Source of the DNA: Anseranas semipalmata
Lineage: Eukaryota > Chordata > Aves > Anseriformes > Anseranatidae
Length of the DNA stretch: 64,000 bases
Direction: 5' to 3'
NCBI GenBank assembly: GCA_013399115.1
Contig: VXAA01000627.1
Coordinates: forward strand, 372,001-436,000
In this document: piece after piece, positions 11,601-24,809 of the stretch
Position numbering within the stretch: the stretch's first letter is position 1
Layout of the letters: each line of letters begins with the position of its first letter
The notes under the pieces: generated by a model
Database searches by the model: none
The model's input: only the letters and a program-made list of their open reading frames with translations
Told to the model about the DNA's origin: nothing
Position numbers and translations under genes: made by a program

Positions 11601-14600
11601 TGATTTCTGACAGCGGACCCTCACTTGGCCGACATGGACACTGCCACTATTGCTGTTCCCCCACAAGCAGGTGTCTTAACACATCCATAAGCTGAAGGAT
11701 GTTCGGGTGCTCTGAAACCCTTCACCTCAGACTCAAATGATCTTTCTGATCAGCAGAAATACTCCCCTTTAAGCCATATTTACTCTTGGCTAACTTTTAT
11801 CCCTAACTATCTCCCCTTTGGCACAGACCTGCCATCTCTGGTCAGGAGCTGGGGACCTCTGGGGTCAGAAGCTCTGTCCCTGTGGTCACACACCAGCCCT
11901 TTCACAAACTCTTTGTTGGTTTGCTCCAGTGCTATACAGGAACCAGTTCGCAGCCACCATCTCCAGTCTAAACATATCCATGCTTCTCTTTATCCTCCTT
12001 CCAGCCTCACCTTTCAGCTTAAGCAGTGTTTCTCCCTTCCTAGTATTTACCTACTGGGTGTATTTATAGACAGCAACCCCATCCTCTCTCTGCTTTTGCT
12101 TTGCCAGACAAAAAAGGCATGTTTACCAAGTGGTCCGGAGATCACTGGCTCTGACTGTATGATCTCTGCTTTGTAGCTCTTTCTGTCCAAATTAACTCTG
12201 CTCAAGTATGGATGGCATGTATTGTACACAGCAGGACACGTGAATATCGGACCAGTATTTACTGATGTTGGTGCCTCACACTGGATACACAGATCTATGC
12301 GGTTTGTGAGACAGTCACCTTCTGATTTAATAGGAACATGCAACACCCTTTGTGCTATTCCACACTCCACTTTGATCTCATTCACATTTAAATTGAGCCA
12401 GGGCTTCCCTGTTACAAAGGGAGAAAGAGAAAGAGAGAAAGGGATAGAGAATAACTGTTTTATTTTAAAGAAATCAGACATTCTGCCTTTCCAAGAGGAG
12501 GTGCTTTTGTCTTGGCAGGGTGCAGAAGCCCTCACCCCAGTCAGCCTTGTTTCCTGCCTTATAGCTGCGCCTTCAGTTTTTGTTCTGTTCATGTTAACAG
12601 GAGAAATTTGAGGAGTGCAGAAGGTTATTCTTCAATAGCGAAGCCTAGGGGGAAAGCTTTTCTCTTGCTTTTGTAGTTTTTATTCACTGAAGAGGAATAT
12701 TTGCAGAGATGAAAGAGGAGCTATTTGTCAAAGCTGAAGGAAAAACTGTTGGCAAATATAGCCCAAGTGATGAGCTCTGAGGAAGAAGCACCGTGAGACT
12801 GCAGAGGATTCTTCTGTCTGCTGACCTGCTTCGCCATCCCAAGAGCACAGTGAAAAGCTACAGAGTTGGTCACCTTCTAGCAAAGAGCATCACAGGCGTA
12901 AAGGAGACCGTGCTACCCCTTGGGGTTACTGGGTCCCTCTTGCTTTGCTGTGGAGCAGCTGGCTGGAGTTTCTTCCCTTCAGTGTGATTTTGTACCGCAG
13001 TGTATCTGCTGTCTGAGAGCAGCAGGGAGAGAAGGGGGGCTTCCATATTAAACCAAAAAAATGCCTCCGTAAGACCCATGAGAAGCATGGGACTGTATTT
13101 ATGAACAGTATGCTTTTTGTCAGAGAACTTTTATGGTGCTCTTGTAAAATTACTTCCTAGAGCAATAAAGTACATAGCAGGGAACGGCCAACCTCCCCCA
13201 GCTTACCAGAACCACCAGCCTTCTCGAAGTAGCTGGGTGACTGACATCTCCTGTGCAAACTGGCTATTTAACCCTCCACACAGGCTGTTCCATAGGTACT
13301 GCAGTCCAAGAGGTGTGCGTGTGTGCCATGCCTTCCTGCTACATGAAGAACAGGGGAAAGCAGGCATGCAGGCAGCCACACAGGCAGGCTCGCCCTCCCC
13401 TGCACACACACATCCAGGTTTCAGAGCTGCGATAGCAGAGTAAAAGCCCTGTTGTGAACACTTTCTGCCACGAGCCTGCTCGGAGGGGTGTGCAGAATGC
13501 AGGCATTTTGCAATGCTGTCCTCCCAGGTTTGCCCAGGATCCTCACTACTATCATGTTTTCACTCCTCCTTTTGTCCCTTTTTCCAAAGGATTTGGAAAA
13601 AAAAAAAAAATCCCAAAGAATGTAAAATGCAAAGGTAAGAGAAGCCATTCTATTTCATTAAATACCCATGCACCATGTAGCACTCCGCTGCTGACTGTTG
13701 CAGTTTAACACAAGATTTTGCATATCTGTGTCCACAATACAGCCTGCCTGGCAGCTGTTGGCAGTTTCCTTAATACCAGAGCAAGCTGCAGGTGAAGATA
13801 AGTCACAGAAGATGTAGCACTACAGCCTGAAAGCTGTCGTTTTTATGGACTGTAACTCTTTATTACCGAGGTTGCTGAACTTCACTGTGTATCCCCAGTG
13901 GTAGGTCCAAAAGGATGAGTTTTGAAAGAATAATATAAGTAGAGAATCCTCTCAAAATCTTCCCAGGAGCTCCTTGAGTAACATCTGTTTGATCAAGATG
14001 AATTTCACTTAGGGACTATTTCTCTACTCTGTTTGCTGCATCTTTGAATGAAATCTATTGATAAAAAGCAAATACAAAAGCAGAATTCAAAACTGTAGCT
14101 AACAATCTGAGATTTCCTCTGCTTCTTGGGCTGGGTATTATCATTATATATTGCAACCAGAACAGCCACCATTCAAGAGCTCTTGGAGCCTCCCAATAGT
14201 TGAGGAAAAAAAAAAGTGGAAAATACTACTCTTTCAACTTTCTTTTCTATCATAAAACAACTAAAAAGAGTAAAAAGTCCTTGCTCCATGCTAACGGAAG
14301 ACCAGCCCAGCTGGTTACATAAAATCGTTTACGGAAATCAGCAAAAGGTAGAGAGAAATAACCTGGCACAGATATGGTTGTTTAAACATTAGAGCTGTGA
14401 TAAGGGGTCTGCAAGGATCCTGCCACCATCAAGGTTTGCCTTGGCCGCAAGATGGGAAAATGGAGTGAGGAGTCCCTGGGTGCTGGATCACAGCTGCCAG
14501 CCCCATAGGGATTTCTTCTGCGGGGCACTGTGTCAGGTAGCCCCGAGCCTCGCCATAATGCCTGGTGTCCTTTGCAATATGCCATGATTCAAAGCCATCC

Positions 14601-14745
14601 CGCAGCTCACCTGGGAGACTTGTCCAAACCCACCCAAAGGGAAGGAGCAGAGGCCACCAACACCTCCAGCCCTCCCGCCTCCACCCTGAACAGCGCCCAC
14701 ATTACCCCAGGGCTATTCCCCCCTCGCTTCCCTTCTTTCTCATCT
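8671..14745. other. Non-coding stretch with one exon candidate
   Basis: No gene is recognisable apart from the weak minus-strand exon candidate at 10412-10524. The longest open frame is on the minus strand at 12047-12592. It has no family signature and is of a length expected by chance. A purine-rich GAAA/GAGA tract lies at about 12419-12447, and A/T runs occur near 9598, 10141 and 13599. Confidence 0.55.
10412..10524 (-). other. Possible minus-strand internal exon, gene unknown
   Basis: On the minus strand this block ends in a strong splice donor (CAG then GTAAGA, just left of 10412). It begins after TTATAG, or alternatively after CTTCCAG, which would put its right edge at 10513. Two of three frames stay open. 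One ends in a protein-like segment, YTPEEAAFQDAIEMVPTR; the other is rich in aromatic residues and could start at its own ATG. I do not recognise either peptide. The polypyrimidine tract is poor, so this may be chance. If real, it belongs to a gene running leftwards past the 7 kb CpG island. Confidence 0.28.
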
Positions 14746-14955
14746 CACAAAATCAAGAATCCCAGAATGGCTGAGGTTGGAAGGGACCTCCGGAGGTCAT
14801 CTGGTCCAACCCCCTGCTCAAGCAGGGACACCCATCTAGTCTTCCATCACCTACAGGGAAATGATCTTTCCCAGTATGCTGAGATGCCCGTCCCTGTTTG
14901 TGCGGTTTCTCACCACATCTGAGCATAGAAACCACACAGCCTGGAGTGACGTCCA
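14746..14955 (-). mobile_element. CR1 LINE 3' fragment, antisense
   Basis: From about 14755 the + strand reads CCCAGAATGGCTGAGGTTGG, then GGGACCTCCGGAGGTCATCTGG and CAACCCCCTGCTCAAGCAGGG. This is the reverse complement of the avian CR1 3' region. The copy is 5'-truncated and its edges are approximate, particularly on the right, where similarity fades. Confidence 0.9.
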
Positions 14956-17900
14956 TAAGTACAAGCTGAAAGGGTCATGACAGAGACACCAACAGAAGGT
15001 TAAGCCATGGTCCACCCATCTGGACCAACCCCTACCCTTGCCAATTAACAGCTGGGGGTCTAAGACTTGCCAGGAGGCAGAGGTGTGTCTCTAATGTCTA
15101 TAAATAAGAAGCCACCAAGAAACCACCTACCCGAAATGACATTTGCTCAGCCCAAAGCATTTTTGTGCAGTACCAGCTCTGCTTTCTGGCCCTTTACTCT
15201 TCCTGTTAAGTGTATAAATCCAAGATCTCAAGTGCATGCACTCAACAGAGACCCTATAACCTTTCCCTTAGGGTCCCAGCATCCTGGCCAAATTCCAGTT
15301 GGGTAATTAGATCATGATTAGGTAATTGCTTGCATATGCCATTCCTCTTCCCTGGAGAGCCTGGCTCTAAAATATTTGATGCTTTCAGGGCTTCTAGTCA
15401 TTAGCAAGGCTGTTTCCCTTGCTCATGGGAGACCAAATGCTGGTGGAGCTTGGGGGATGGCTCCATTGTACATGGGCTGCCATGGGTAGGATGGGTATTG
15501 CCTATGGTAGTCAGCGGTCCCCCTGACATTTGGGCGAGGATGCTCATTTTGCGAGCCTGCTCGTAAAGCTGAGGTGTGAGCAGTATGACCCCAAAGTGGG
15601 AAGATGAACCCAATGTTACTGTTATGCTTAGTGGGTAGGAAAGAAACAGATTGGCAGAGCCACTTAGATGTGCTGGGGATCATTTTGTGGTTTAGAGACT
15701 GAAATTCTTAACATCACTCATTACAAGTTGTTTGCTTCCAGATGCTGTTTGCTTTCATGTTCAGAGTTACATGCATTAACATGGAAAATTCTGCCTGGAA
15801 GAATGTTGAGTACTGGCAACTGCACAAATCTAGAAAAAGTCAGCATCCAAAATGCAGGAAATTTTAGGTAGATGCCATAATTTTTTCCTGTGTTTTGATC
15901 CTTAATTGCTGGCTGTTTATAGCCCATGTGATATTTGCATACACACACACAAAGCTGCTGATTGCTCACAAAGATACCCGGTAAAGAGAGTTTTCCTTCC
16001 CTCCCAAGATCTTTTATCCATCATCTGCCTGTTCCCCTACACAGCAGTTCCTCTCTGGCCAGCAGCTCTCATCCAGCCAGCTATCACCTCCTGTTCCCAA
16101 CTGGTGGCACCAGTGCTGTCTTCCACATTCAGAAGCCACTTGAAAAAACAAGCCTTGGCTGACACATCCACAGGCTGGTGACAGCATCCACAGCAAGCTT
16201 GACTGACAACAAAAAGCCAGATTTTCTGGCACCAGGGCCCCATGTGCAAAGCAGAAACAACGTAGAAGGAAGGCATCCCTATCTGAATCCACCTTCCTAT
16301 AAGGTAGCCAAGTTTCTGTAGAGGTCTCCCACGAAACTAGCAAGCAGCCCAAGTGCAAGTGTCTGCTACAACAGCATCCAGCAGCAATAAAGTGTGTCCT
16401 TTCCCTGCAGGATGTGCCTTGGAGTTGAAAGCCCCAGAGCTGTAGGTCAATCCTAAGGTGTTTCTTGGGGGTTGCTTGCAATCTGAGGGTTTCTCAGAAA
16501 GCTGCCCAGTTTGGGTGCTATTTAGGGAGAGTTTCTCCCCGTGGCCTCATCAGTTTAGTGCACAGAGCAAAGTCTCTTAATTTCAGGCTGCTGTGAAGGC
16601 TCCTTAGGTAGTAAGTTTTAGTGCTAATTACATCTGCTTGTGGGGATGGAGGATCTGGGATCTCTACCCTGTCTTGGCTATCTAGAAGAAAGACCAGAGC
16701 TTTTCTAGTGTTTAGGTGTATGTTCGACCATCAGCCTTTCCCAACAGCAGGAAAATGGGGTTGTGATGCACACCAGAGTCTCTGGCCAAGAGCGGAGCAG
16801 AGAGCACGGCTGGGAGCAGGCAGCAATCTCGCAGAAGCAAACGAAGCCAAAGAAACTTTCCCTTTGCATGCAGAGCTTGCTCAAAACTCATCCTTGCACC
16901 TTCTTCCTTGCCATCAGTGCTGAATGCTCTTAACCTCATAATTTCTACCTTTTTGTGTGCTTGGATGGCCACTTGGATGGCAGCTGTTTCACAGAGGTGG
17001 GATGTACCAGTGCCTTGGCCGTGAAGCAAATCAGGAGTCACTTTTTCCTGACACTGCATTTGTGCACGCCAACACAACTGCTCCACTTCCCTGTGAAGCT
17101 CCTGAGGACATTTTCTATCCCCTTCTTGGTCCTCTTGCTGTCCCAATGCACTGTTAGAGGGTGAGCAGGTGTTTTGTTCTCCCTGATTTGTCACCACCTG
17201 GACATTGACCATGTTTTCTCTTTGAAACCCTATTTTCCTTCAGTTCTGTGTCCTGTGTCCTCTCTGGTTGTTTCCTCGGTGTCCTTCACAGCAGCCATCC
17301 CCCTCAGCTTTCTGTGAGATCCCCTTTGGGTCAGGATTCAGCAGGGCAAATGCAGGTGTCTGCAGCAGGGGTGTCTGTCTCTGAGCTCTTCCCACTGTCT
17401 TCCTCTACAAAAGCAGGGGAAACACCTCTCAGGAACAGTTGCCTTCACCCTCAAATACATTTTCAAACTAGGTTAGATGCCCTGAAAGTATGTATTTCTC
17501 TCCACTGACTGTAAAGGGGAGCCTGAGGTCCTTAGCTAAGGGGAAGGAAGACATCAGATGTGATGAATCCAATGCTTTATCTCTGACCAGGAGCACCACC
17601 TCACACAGCTCCGTGCTGGGTACTCACAGATCTGCCTCTCTGCCCCAGACCCAGATTTCTTTGTCACAGATTAACCTGGATCTGCCCCAGTTTTCTCCTC
17701 ACAGATGCATCATGTTGACCTCAAGCTCAATCCAGCTCGAACAAAGCTCTTCACATCCACCAAGTCCTTCTATCAGGGGGTACAGCGTCACCATCGTGCC
17801 AGGTTTTCAGGCCATAACCAATATGTCATCTTCAAACCAGGTTTCTCTCCACACCAAGGTCTCGCAGAGCCTTTCAGCATAACATCTCTGATCTTTCCCT

Positions 17901-18301
17901 TCTCCCTCGTAAGAAGGAGTCTCATCAGAGCTCCCATCAGAGCCATTCTGCACTGCAGCAAAGGCCCTTTTCCCAGCGGAACGTTTGAACCATCTGGCTG
18001 ACACAGTCCTAAAGAAAAAGCACACGAAGCTGCCACATTTGTCATCCAGCTCTCCCTGCTCTTCACTGTCTGCTTGTCTTCATTTCCACGGTCTCCACCA
18101 TCCTTTCTATTTTCCCCCGGTGCCCCTTGGCGTTGCCTCTACCTGCTGCTGGGTCTCAGGTTGCTGGATTTGTCTTTTTGTTGTGAGCTTGCACAGCAGC
18201 CGCGGGAGCGCAGCCTCTCGGGAGCGGGGAGCTGCTGCAATAGCTCAGGCTGCAGCGACTGGAATACGCTCTTTGCCTGATTAAATCTGAATGGGGATTA
18301 G

Positions 18302-18369
18302 TAATGGAGGAGGAAAGGGCTGCAACTTTAATTCATGAACATTATCCTCTTTCTTTCCCTCCTCCATTA
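18302..18369. repeat. Inverted repeat, 12-bp perfect arms
   Basis: TAATGGAGGAGG at 18302-18313 is the exact reverse complement of CCTCCTCCATTA at 18358-18369. Four more pairs (AAAG with CTTT) follow after a one-base bulge, leaving a loop of about 35 nt that is AT-rich and contains TTTAATTCATGAACATTA. The element could fold as a hairpin, or be a pair of binding sites around a homeobox-like AT core. No function is shown. Confidence 0.7.
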
Positions 18370-20221
18370 GCTGCAGAGCAGCACATTTATTAGAGGCACA
18401 AGGATCCCCAGGCTCCCTCCGTGTTTATTCCAGCTGCCACCTCTTCCCACAGAGGTCACCCCAGCTGCCAAAACCTTGCCACACAAACCCAACACACCGG
18501 TGGAGATGAAGCAGTGGCTCCAGGGCCAGCCCTGTTGGGACGAGATGTGGGCTGCTGGAAGTAGCTCATTCCCATGGAGCATGTTTAGGCTGCACAGCCT
18601 GGGGACAGATACCCCAAAAGTAGCCAAGTAGCCAAGCCTCCCACCGCAGTGCAGCCGCTGGCATCCGGGATGAGATTGCTGCGATCTCTGCCTGACCCGG
18701 CCCTTGGGCTTTCACACTGGTGGGCTTTGCTGATTAAACTACCCTGGCTGTGCCAACAACAGTGCCCTTTTGCCCCCACAGCACGGGTATGGTGGCAAAA
18801 GGACTCAGTGGCATAAGCTGCATCATCAGGTGACATTTATCAGTGCTAGGTCATTTTGGGGATGTATGGTTTTTCCCCCTCTGAACTGAAATCAAACGAG
18901 CTCTGCTAGCAGGGTTTTGTCATGCAGATCTAAGTGTGAAAGAAGTAGAGACAGCCCTCGGAGCTTGAAATTGCTCTGGGGAGCCCAAAAACACTTTCCA
19001 TGCATTGCTCACTGGCAGCATTGCTGCAGCATCCTCCACTGGTGCCATGCAAAGCCCACAGGCAAGGGAGCTTTGCTGAGCCCACGGCCACCCTCTTGGC
19101 TGCCTTTCCAGCCCAGCACTGGGGATCTGCACCCCAGCAGGGGCTGCCGTGGGGCAGGGGCAGCCGTGGGGCTCGGAGCTGGGGGCTGAAGCACCTGTCT
19201 CCCCCATGGCTCTGATCTCCTTTGCTGGGGCACCCATCTGCACAGGGCTGGCAAGACTCACCCGGGAGCCCCACACGGGCAGCTGGCAGGGATTTCTGTG
19301 ATGTTTAATTCTCAATCCTCCTGACAGCCCGGTGAGGGATTGAGTGCGGTCACTGAAATGAAGGGCTGGCAGGGGGGCAGAGCCGGGCACCGGGAGCCAA
19401 AGGGGCTCAGCGAGAGTGGTTTCTTGGGTATCCTCACGTGTCTGTGGTCCTGGGTGTGTTTGCACATCTGGGCACGGAGAGCAGCTGTGCGCAGGTGGAT
19501 GCTCAGGGTTTTCTGGATGCAGATGGTGCATCGGCAACACAGTCCAGCCCTGCAGGATGATGCCAGCCTTGCTGAATAATAACCAGGATGTGATTTTCAG
19601 CAAGATCTAAACCCATTAGTGGCAGCAGTTAGTGTATCCCCTCCTTCAAATCTGCCCCTCTGCTCCATGGGCTCCTTCTGACCTTGTTTGCTCTATAGAT
19701 GCAGATGTGCTAAAGATGCAGAGAGGATAAGATGAACTGTTCGGTGAGGCTTTTTTCCAAAAGCTGGGAGCAACCCTTACCCCAGTAATTTGGTTTTAAG
19801 ACAAAAATGCCTGAAAACCGGGGTCCTGCCATGATGGGAAGGGTCGGGTACACCCAGCTCCTGGACTTAGGTAGTCAAAACTCAGCTTGCAGCAGCAGAA
19901 TGAGGGGTAAGCATGTTCAGCCTGAGATTGGCTTATAAATCCAAAGGAAACGGTGGCTGGTGCAGTCCGCTAACAAAGACGAACACATCAGCAGCATTCT
20001 CACGTGTCCCTGCTAGAGACGAGCAAACTGAAGAAGCAGAAGGGAGAGCATCAGGACGGCATCGGTCTAGCAATGTGGGCACAGCCAGCAGCTTTGGCTG
20101 CTCCAGGGACACGGGTAAATCCCAGGCTGAGCCGAACACCACCGGGAAGATGCCATTGAATTATCCCATAGCAGGGGCTCTGCAGCTTTTCTTGTTTTTA
20201 CAGAAATGCGCCTGCAGTGGG

Positions 20222-20242
20222 TGGATGGATGGATGGATGGAG
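20222..20242. repeat. GGAT tetranucleotide microsatellite
   Basis: About five tandem copies of a GGAT unit lie within otherwise unique sequence. Confidence 0.9.
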
Positions 20243-21544
20243 GAAAGAGAAGGGAACCTGACATGCATCTTCATGGTCACCTTGATGAACACATCCATAA
20301 GGAACCTCAGGCACGAACCAGCCTCCAGCCTGCACCGGGCAGAGGGAAACCGCAAGGCGTGGGAATATGGCGAACCTCAAGAGATGAGACCTGATACCAA
20401 AAAAACAGAGCCCCCACAGCACCATGACTTTGTAAAAACGCTTCTCTCCATCCCTTTGCTGGAAGCGCATGGCTGGCCAGGACGGGAAGCCCGTGAGCAC
20501 TTCCAGTGCACCCCAGATCCCCCACTGCAGGCCGGCTGTGGCAGACCCCCGTGGAGTGTAGGGAAGAGCCCGTGGCTCCCCATGGCTGTGCTGGCTCCTT
20601 TCCCCTCCCTGCACGGCTCCTCCTTGCTCTGAGAGGCCCCGAGCTTCTCCTCCACTGCTCCGGGCAGCTCCCCGCTGAAAATAAGCTGGGCTGGACTGCC
20701 ACCTGGTGCCAACAGGCAGCATCCGCTGACCCAGCAAGGCGTGGGACGGCATTTCTGGTGACCCCAAAGGACCGGCAGGTACCCCAGGGCCTCAGCTTCC
20801 AGATGGACCCACGGACCTCAGCCCCTGCCCTGCAGCCACCCCCTGGGGCCGCGCTCACCCACCACAGGGGCTCATCCCACCCAGCCACCAGCCGTCACCG
20901 AGCCCAGTGGACGGGCTCAGCCAAAATTCAGGGCATCCCCTGGCCCCAGTGGGAGCATTTCTGCATGGCCACCGCCACCCTGCCGAGGTGACGCTGAGGG
21001 GATGTTTGCCATGTGCTATCGTGGCTCACGCACTCGGCGTGGCCCAGACGTCACCGCGCGGTGCCGGGCAGCCCTGGCACGCACCAGCACCAGCACCGGC
21101 ACAGCCCGCACTGGCCGGCTGCTTGCAACAGATGTTATCTGGGTTGGTAAACGGAGTTTATCAGCTCCTCCCTTGTGTTTATTTTTTTATTTTTTATTTT
21201 TTAAAGGCAGGTAGAAAGGAAAGAAAACATTTCTGCAGGGACACGGCACTGGGAGAAGCTGGGGCATGGGAGAGCAAGGGAGGGACACCTTCCTGCATCT
21301 GCTGCGGGGCACGGTGCTGCTCTCCTGGGGATGCCTGCACCAGCTGCATCCTGTCCAGAGCCATCCTTGGTGCTGTCCTCAAGCCACAGCCCCAAATCCC
21401 CAGCTCTGGGCTGGGCCTGGGAGCTGCTGGGAGCTGCTCCCCTACGGCTTTAGGCTCAGTGGTGTCCAAAGATGGAGCGGGGATTTTGTGTGCCCCAAGG
21501 AGAGAGGTGAGCAGGGATCATTTCCCTGGTGCTGAGCTGGCACA

Positions 21545-21626
21545 TACATTCTGGGACTCAGCAGGTCAGGTTAATGGTTGGAGTTACTGACCTTGAAGGT
21601 CTTTTCCAACCTAAATGATTCTATAT
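21545..21626 (+). mobile_element. CR1 LINE 3' terminal fragment
   Basis: A short copy of the extreme CR1 3' end: the segment GGTTAATGGTTGGAGTTACT, then CTTGAAGGTCTTTTCCAACC and ATGATTCTAT. It is in the sense direction on the + strand. Confidence 0.85.
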
Positions 21627-22449
21627 TGTCCCCAGGTGCTGTTCCAGCAGCGGGTATGGGGTGGCAGCCTGGCACCCCTGAGCACCACTGGCAAGGACAG
21701 ACAGGGACAGCCTCAGCCCGACCTCCTGCTCAGAGCAGGACGTAACCAGCACCACATCAGCTCTGCCGTGGCTTTGTCTGCCAAGCACTGCAAATCCCCG
21801 AGGATGGAGATGCCCCTCTGGGTACCTGCCCAGCGCTGCACATCTCTTGCAGAAAGTTTTCCTACTGCGCACCCCGTAGCTATGGGGTTCCTGTGTGGTT
21901 TTGGACCAGACCAGCCAGACCCTAACAACATTGCTCACTAAGTGGCATCAGATCCACCTTTATTGTAGACCTGCCAACCCCCCCTTTCCTGCAGGACTCT
22001 GAATCCCAGCAGACACCCCCAGTCTGGGACAAGGCAGCTCCCGAGCTCGCCTGGGGTGACTTCAGCTGGGCTGCGACCCTGAGCCCTGCTCCAAGCCATG
22101 CCAGGATGACTTCCCGCAGGTGCAGCAAGGCAATGCCACTCCTGTCCCCGTCAAGAGCGGAGGAGGGCAGCTCCGGGAGGATGGCTTTCATGCCTGAGTC
22201 ATCTCCAGTTTTGCAGCCGTTTCGGTCGAGCAGGTAAACCAAGCACTGTGCTGGAGGCCGGCTCCAGTGAGGGAAAGGTCCCACACGCCTGGTTTCTGCT
22301 CACCGGTGCAGGGCTCACCGTGGGCTCCGGTGCGGCACCGCCGGGCGTCAGGTCCAGCCTCATGAGGGCCTCTGAGCACCACGACGGCTGATTCCTGCCA
22401 GCTCCTCCAAACCCCCTGCGATGTCTTCCTGGCCGAGCTTCAGGTCTGG
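21627..22449. other. Non-coding, no gene recognised
   Basis: GC-rich unique sequence between a CR1 fragment and the next CpG-rich block. Open frames on both strands lack any family signature. I see no repeat or splice-bounded exon that I can support. Confidence 0.5.
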
Positions 22450-22800
22450 CTGAGCTCATCGCCGCTCCCCGTTCAGGTCTCGCTTTACCTACGCGCAGCG
22501 CGGTGCGTGGCGTGGTCCAGCCGCCGGCACAGGGCGAGGCGCCTGCTCCGACGCGGCACTTTCCCGATTACAAAACCCACCCGCGCCAGTGAAACGAGCG
22601 CGTGCGCGGGGAGGCCACCTTGCTGTGATGACAATTAAAACCTACGGCAGGAGTCCTGCTGCTGTCAGCCCGCCAGCTCCCCAGCCTGCTGGGGCTCCCG
22701 GCAGCCCGGCGAACCGGCCGAGCCGCTCCAGCCCAGCCTGCCGGCGGGGCCGGCGGGGCAGCTCGGCAGGGCACTCACCCAGCGATGAACTCACCCGCGC
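22450..22800. promoter_or_regulatory. CpG-rich block
   Basis: CpG dinucleotides are dense, particularly at 22480-22620 and 22680-22770. A minus-strand donor-like string (GTAG then GTAAAG, from the + strand CTTTACCTAC near 22490) could end a first exon read leftwards. No start codon or coding sequence supports a gene. It could be an outlying part of the larger CpG-rich domain that begins at 23.5 kb. Confidence 0.4.
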
Positions 22801-23949
22801 CGGCACCTGGCCAGCATATCCTTCAAAGGGAAGCCCCGCGGGCAGCAGGGCTTGTTACAGAAGGACTTTGGTTGTGCCACGCGCTGCCCGGGACACCTCG
22901 TCTTCCTGGGGAAACACCCCGCTGCCAGCCCTTCCGGCAGGCGAGGCTCTGGGAGGCGGCCAGCGATGGCGAGGAGCTGTATGCCATGGGTGGAAACGGC
23001 TCCTTGTGCACAGGGGTGGGACAGCTCGAGCGGGAGCTTGCCCCCTGCCCCATCTCCTCCGAGCCTCTCGAGGTTTTCCGGCTGCTTTCCAAAGCCCTGC
23101 TGTCCCGTGCCTGTTCACTGCCAAATGGCCACGATGGAGTGGCCATTTTTCTCCGGACCGGAGAGGATGAAAAAGCAGAATGTGTTCATCTGGGGGGTGA
23201 CCCATAAAGGGTTAGGCGATGCTCTCACCCCACCGAGCTTGTTAGCACGAGCTCTGGCGTCCTACTCCTTAATCCCGCTTTTGGAACCAGAATTGTGTTT
23301 TAAAAACCAAGGGAGGTTGCTAAGGGACAGCGTGCTCGGCAGGGACATCGCTTGCAAACCTCAAGCACTCCAAAGCAGGAGGTAAATAACTTGGGATATT
23401 CTTAATCCTTCGCTGCCCACACAATACACAGAGATGTATTATTCCCGTCGGGGACAAAGGAACCCACACCTCCCCGCAGCCAAGGAGCTGAACCAGCAGA
23501 GTGTTCGGACGAGGCTCCGCGGCGGGTTCGGCGGCGACTGAAGCTGTTCCAGTCCAGTTCCTGCTCAGGCCGATAATGGCTCGTTCACCATTTGCTAACG
23601 CCGAGCTCGTTTCGGCTGCTTCCAGCTGGGAACGCAGCCCGCGCTGTGCTTGCGGGACGGGCACCGAGCGGCTTCCACGGCCTCTGCAACATTCCCAGCG
23701 GGACGCCGGAGCTCCTCGCCAAAACCCAGCAGCATCTGCGGGGTTTGGAGCAGTGTCGCGGCCGGCCGGGAAGCAGGGACGGCCGTGGGGCTGATTCGTG
23801 CTGCGTTTCCTGCCCAGCGGCGGTGCCTGTCACACCCCTGCGATTCCTGCGCCGGCGTGGCACTGCCCGGGCTGGTGGTGGGCTCGTCCCACTCGGGACT
23901 GGTGTCACGCGGGGGGTGGGCCCGCGTGGGCTGTGTCTGTGGGGAGGGG

Positions 23950-24809
23950 NNNNNNNNNNNNNNNNNNNNNNNNNNNNNNNNNNNNNNNNNNNNNNNNNNN
24001 NNNNNNNNNNNNNNNNNNNNNNNNNNNNNNNNNNNNNNNNNNNNNNNNNNNNNNNNNNNNNNNNNNNNNNNNNNNNNNNNNNNNNNNNNNNNNNNNNNNN
24101 NNNNNNNNNNNNNNNNNNNNNNNNNNNNNNNNNNNNNNNNNNNNNNNNNNNNNNNNNNNNNNNNNNNNNNNNNNNNNNNNNNNNNNNNNNNNNNNNNNNN
24201 NNNNNNNNNNNNNNNNNNNNNNNNNNNNNNNNNNNNNNNNNNNNNNNNNNNNNNNNNNNNNNNNNNNNNNNNNNNNNNNNNNNNNNNNNNNNNNNNNNNN
24301 NNNNNNNNNNNNNNNNNNNNNNNNNNNNNNNNNNNNNNNNNNNNNNNNNNNNNNNNNNNNNNNNNNNNNNNNNNNNNNNNNNNNNNNNNNNNNNNNNNNN
24401 NNNNNNNNNNNNNNNNNNNNNNNNNNNNNNNNNNNNNNNNNNNNNNNNNNNNNNNNNNNNNNNNNNNNNNNNNNNNNNNNNNNNNNNNNNNNNNNNNNNN
24501 NNNNNNNNNNNNNNNNNNNNNNNNNNNNNNNNNNNNNNNNNNNNNNNNNNNNNNNNNNNNNNNNNNNNNNNNNNNNNNNNNNNNNNNNNNNNNNNNNNNN
24601 NNNNNNNNNNNNNNNNNNNNNNNNNNNNNNNNNNNNNNNNNNNNNNNNNNNNNNNNNNNNNNNNNNNNNNNNNNNNNNNNNNNNNNNNNNNNNNNNNNNN
24701 NNNNNNNNNNNNNNNNNNNNNNNNNNNNNNNNNNNNNNNNNNNNNNNNNNNNNNNNNNNNNNNNNNNNNNNNNNNNNNNNNNNNNNNNNNNNNNNNNNNN
24801 NNNNNNNNN
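23950..24809. other. Assembly gap (860 N)
   Basis: Run of N within the CpG island. Long apparent open frames reading through it are artefacts. Confidence 0.99.

Larger units (their letters stand above)
14956..21544. other. Non-coding stretch, no gene recognised
   Basis: No open frame here resembles a known protein. The longer ones (for example minus 16712-17212 and 16014-16481) have no domain signature and no supporting splice structure. The segment contains a 12-bp-armed inverted repeat at 18302-18369 and a GGAT microsatellite near 20222-20242. T runs occur at about 21180-21204. Single exons of a non-coding transcript cannot be excluded. Confidence 0.55.

Noticed and set aside
12047..12592. 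181-codon minus-strand open frame in moderate-GC DNA
   Set aside because: About one frame of this length is expected by chance in a 64-kb window. No splice sites, domain or codon pattern supports it.
14612..14745. Minus-strand donor-like CCCAG/GTGAGC at about 14610
   Set aside because: No convincing acceptor or coding frame to the right, and the area borders a CR1 copy.
16712..17212. 166-codon minus-strand open frame, Gln/Glu-rich at its start
   Set aside because: No known family, no supporting promoter or poly(A) signal; consistent with chance.
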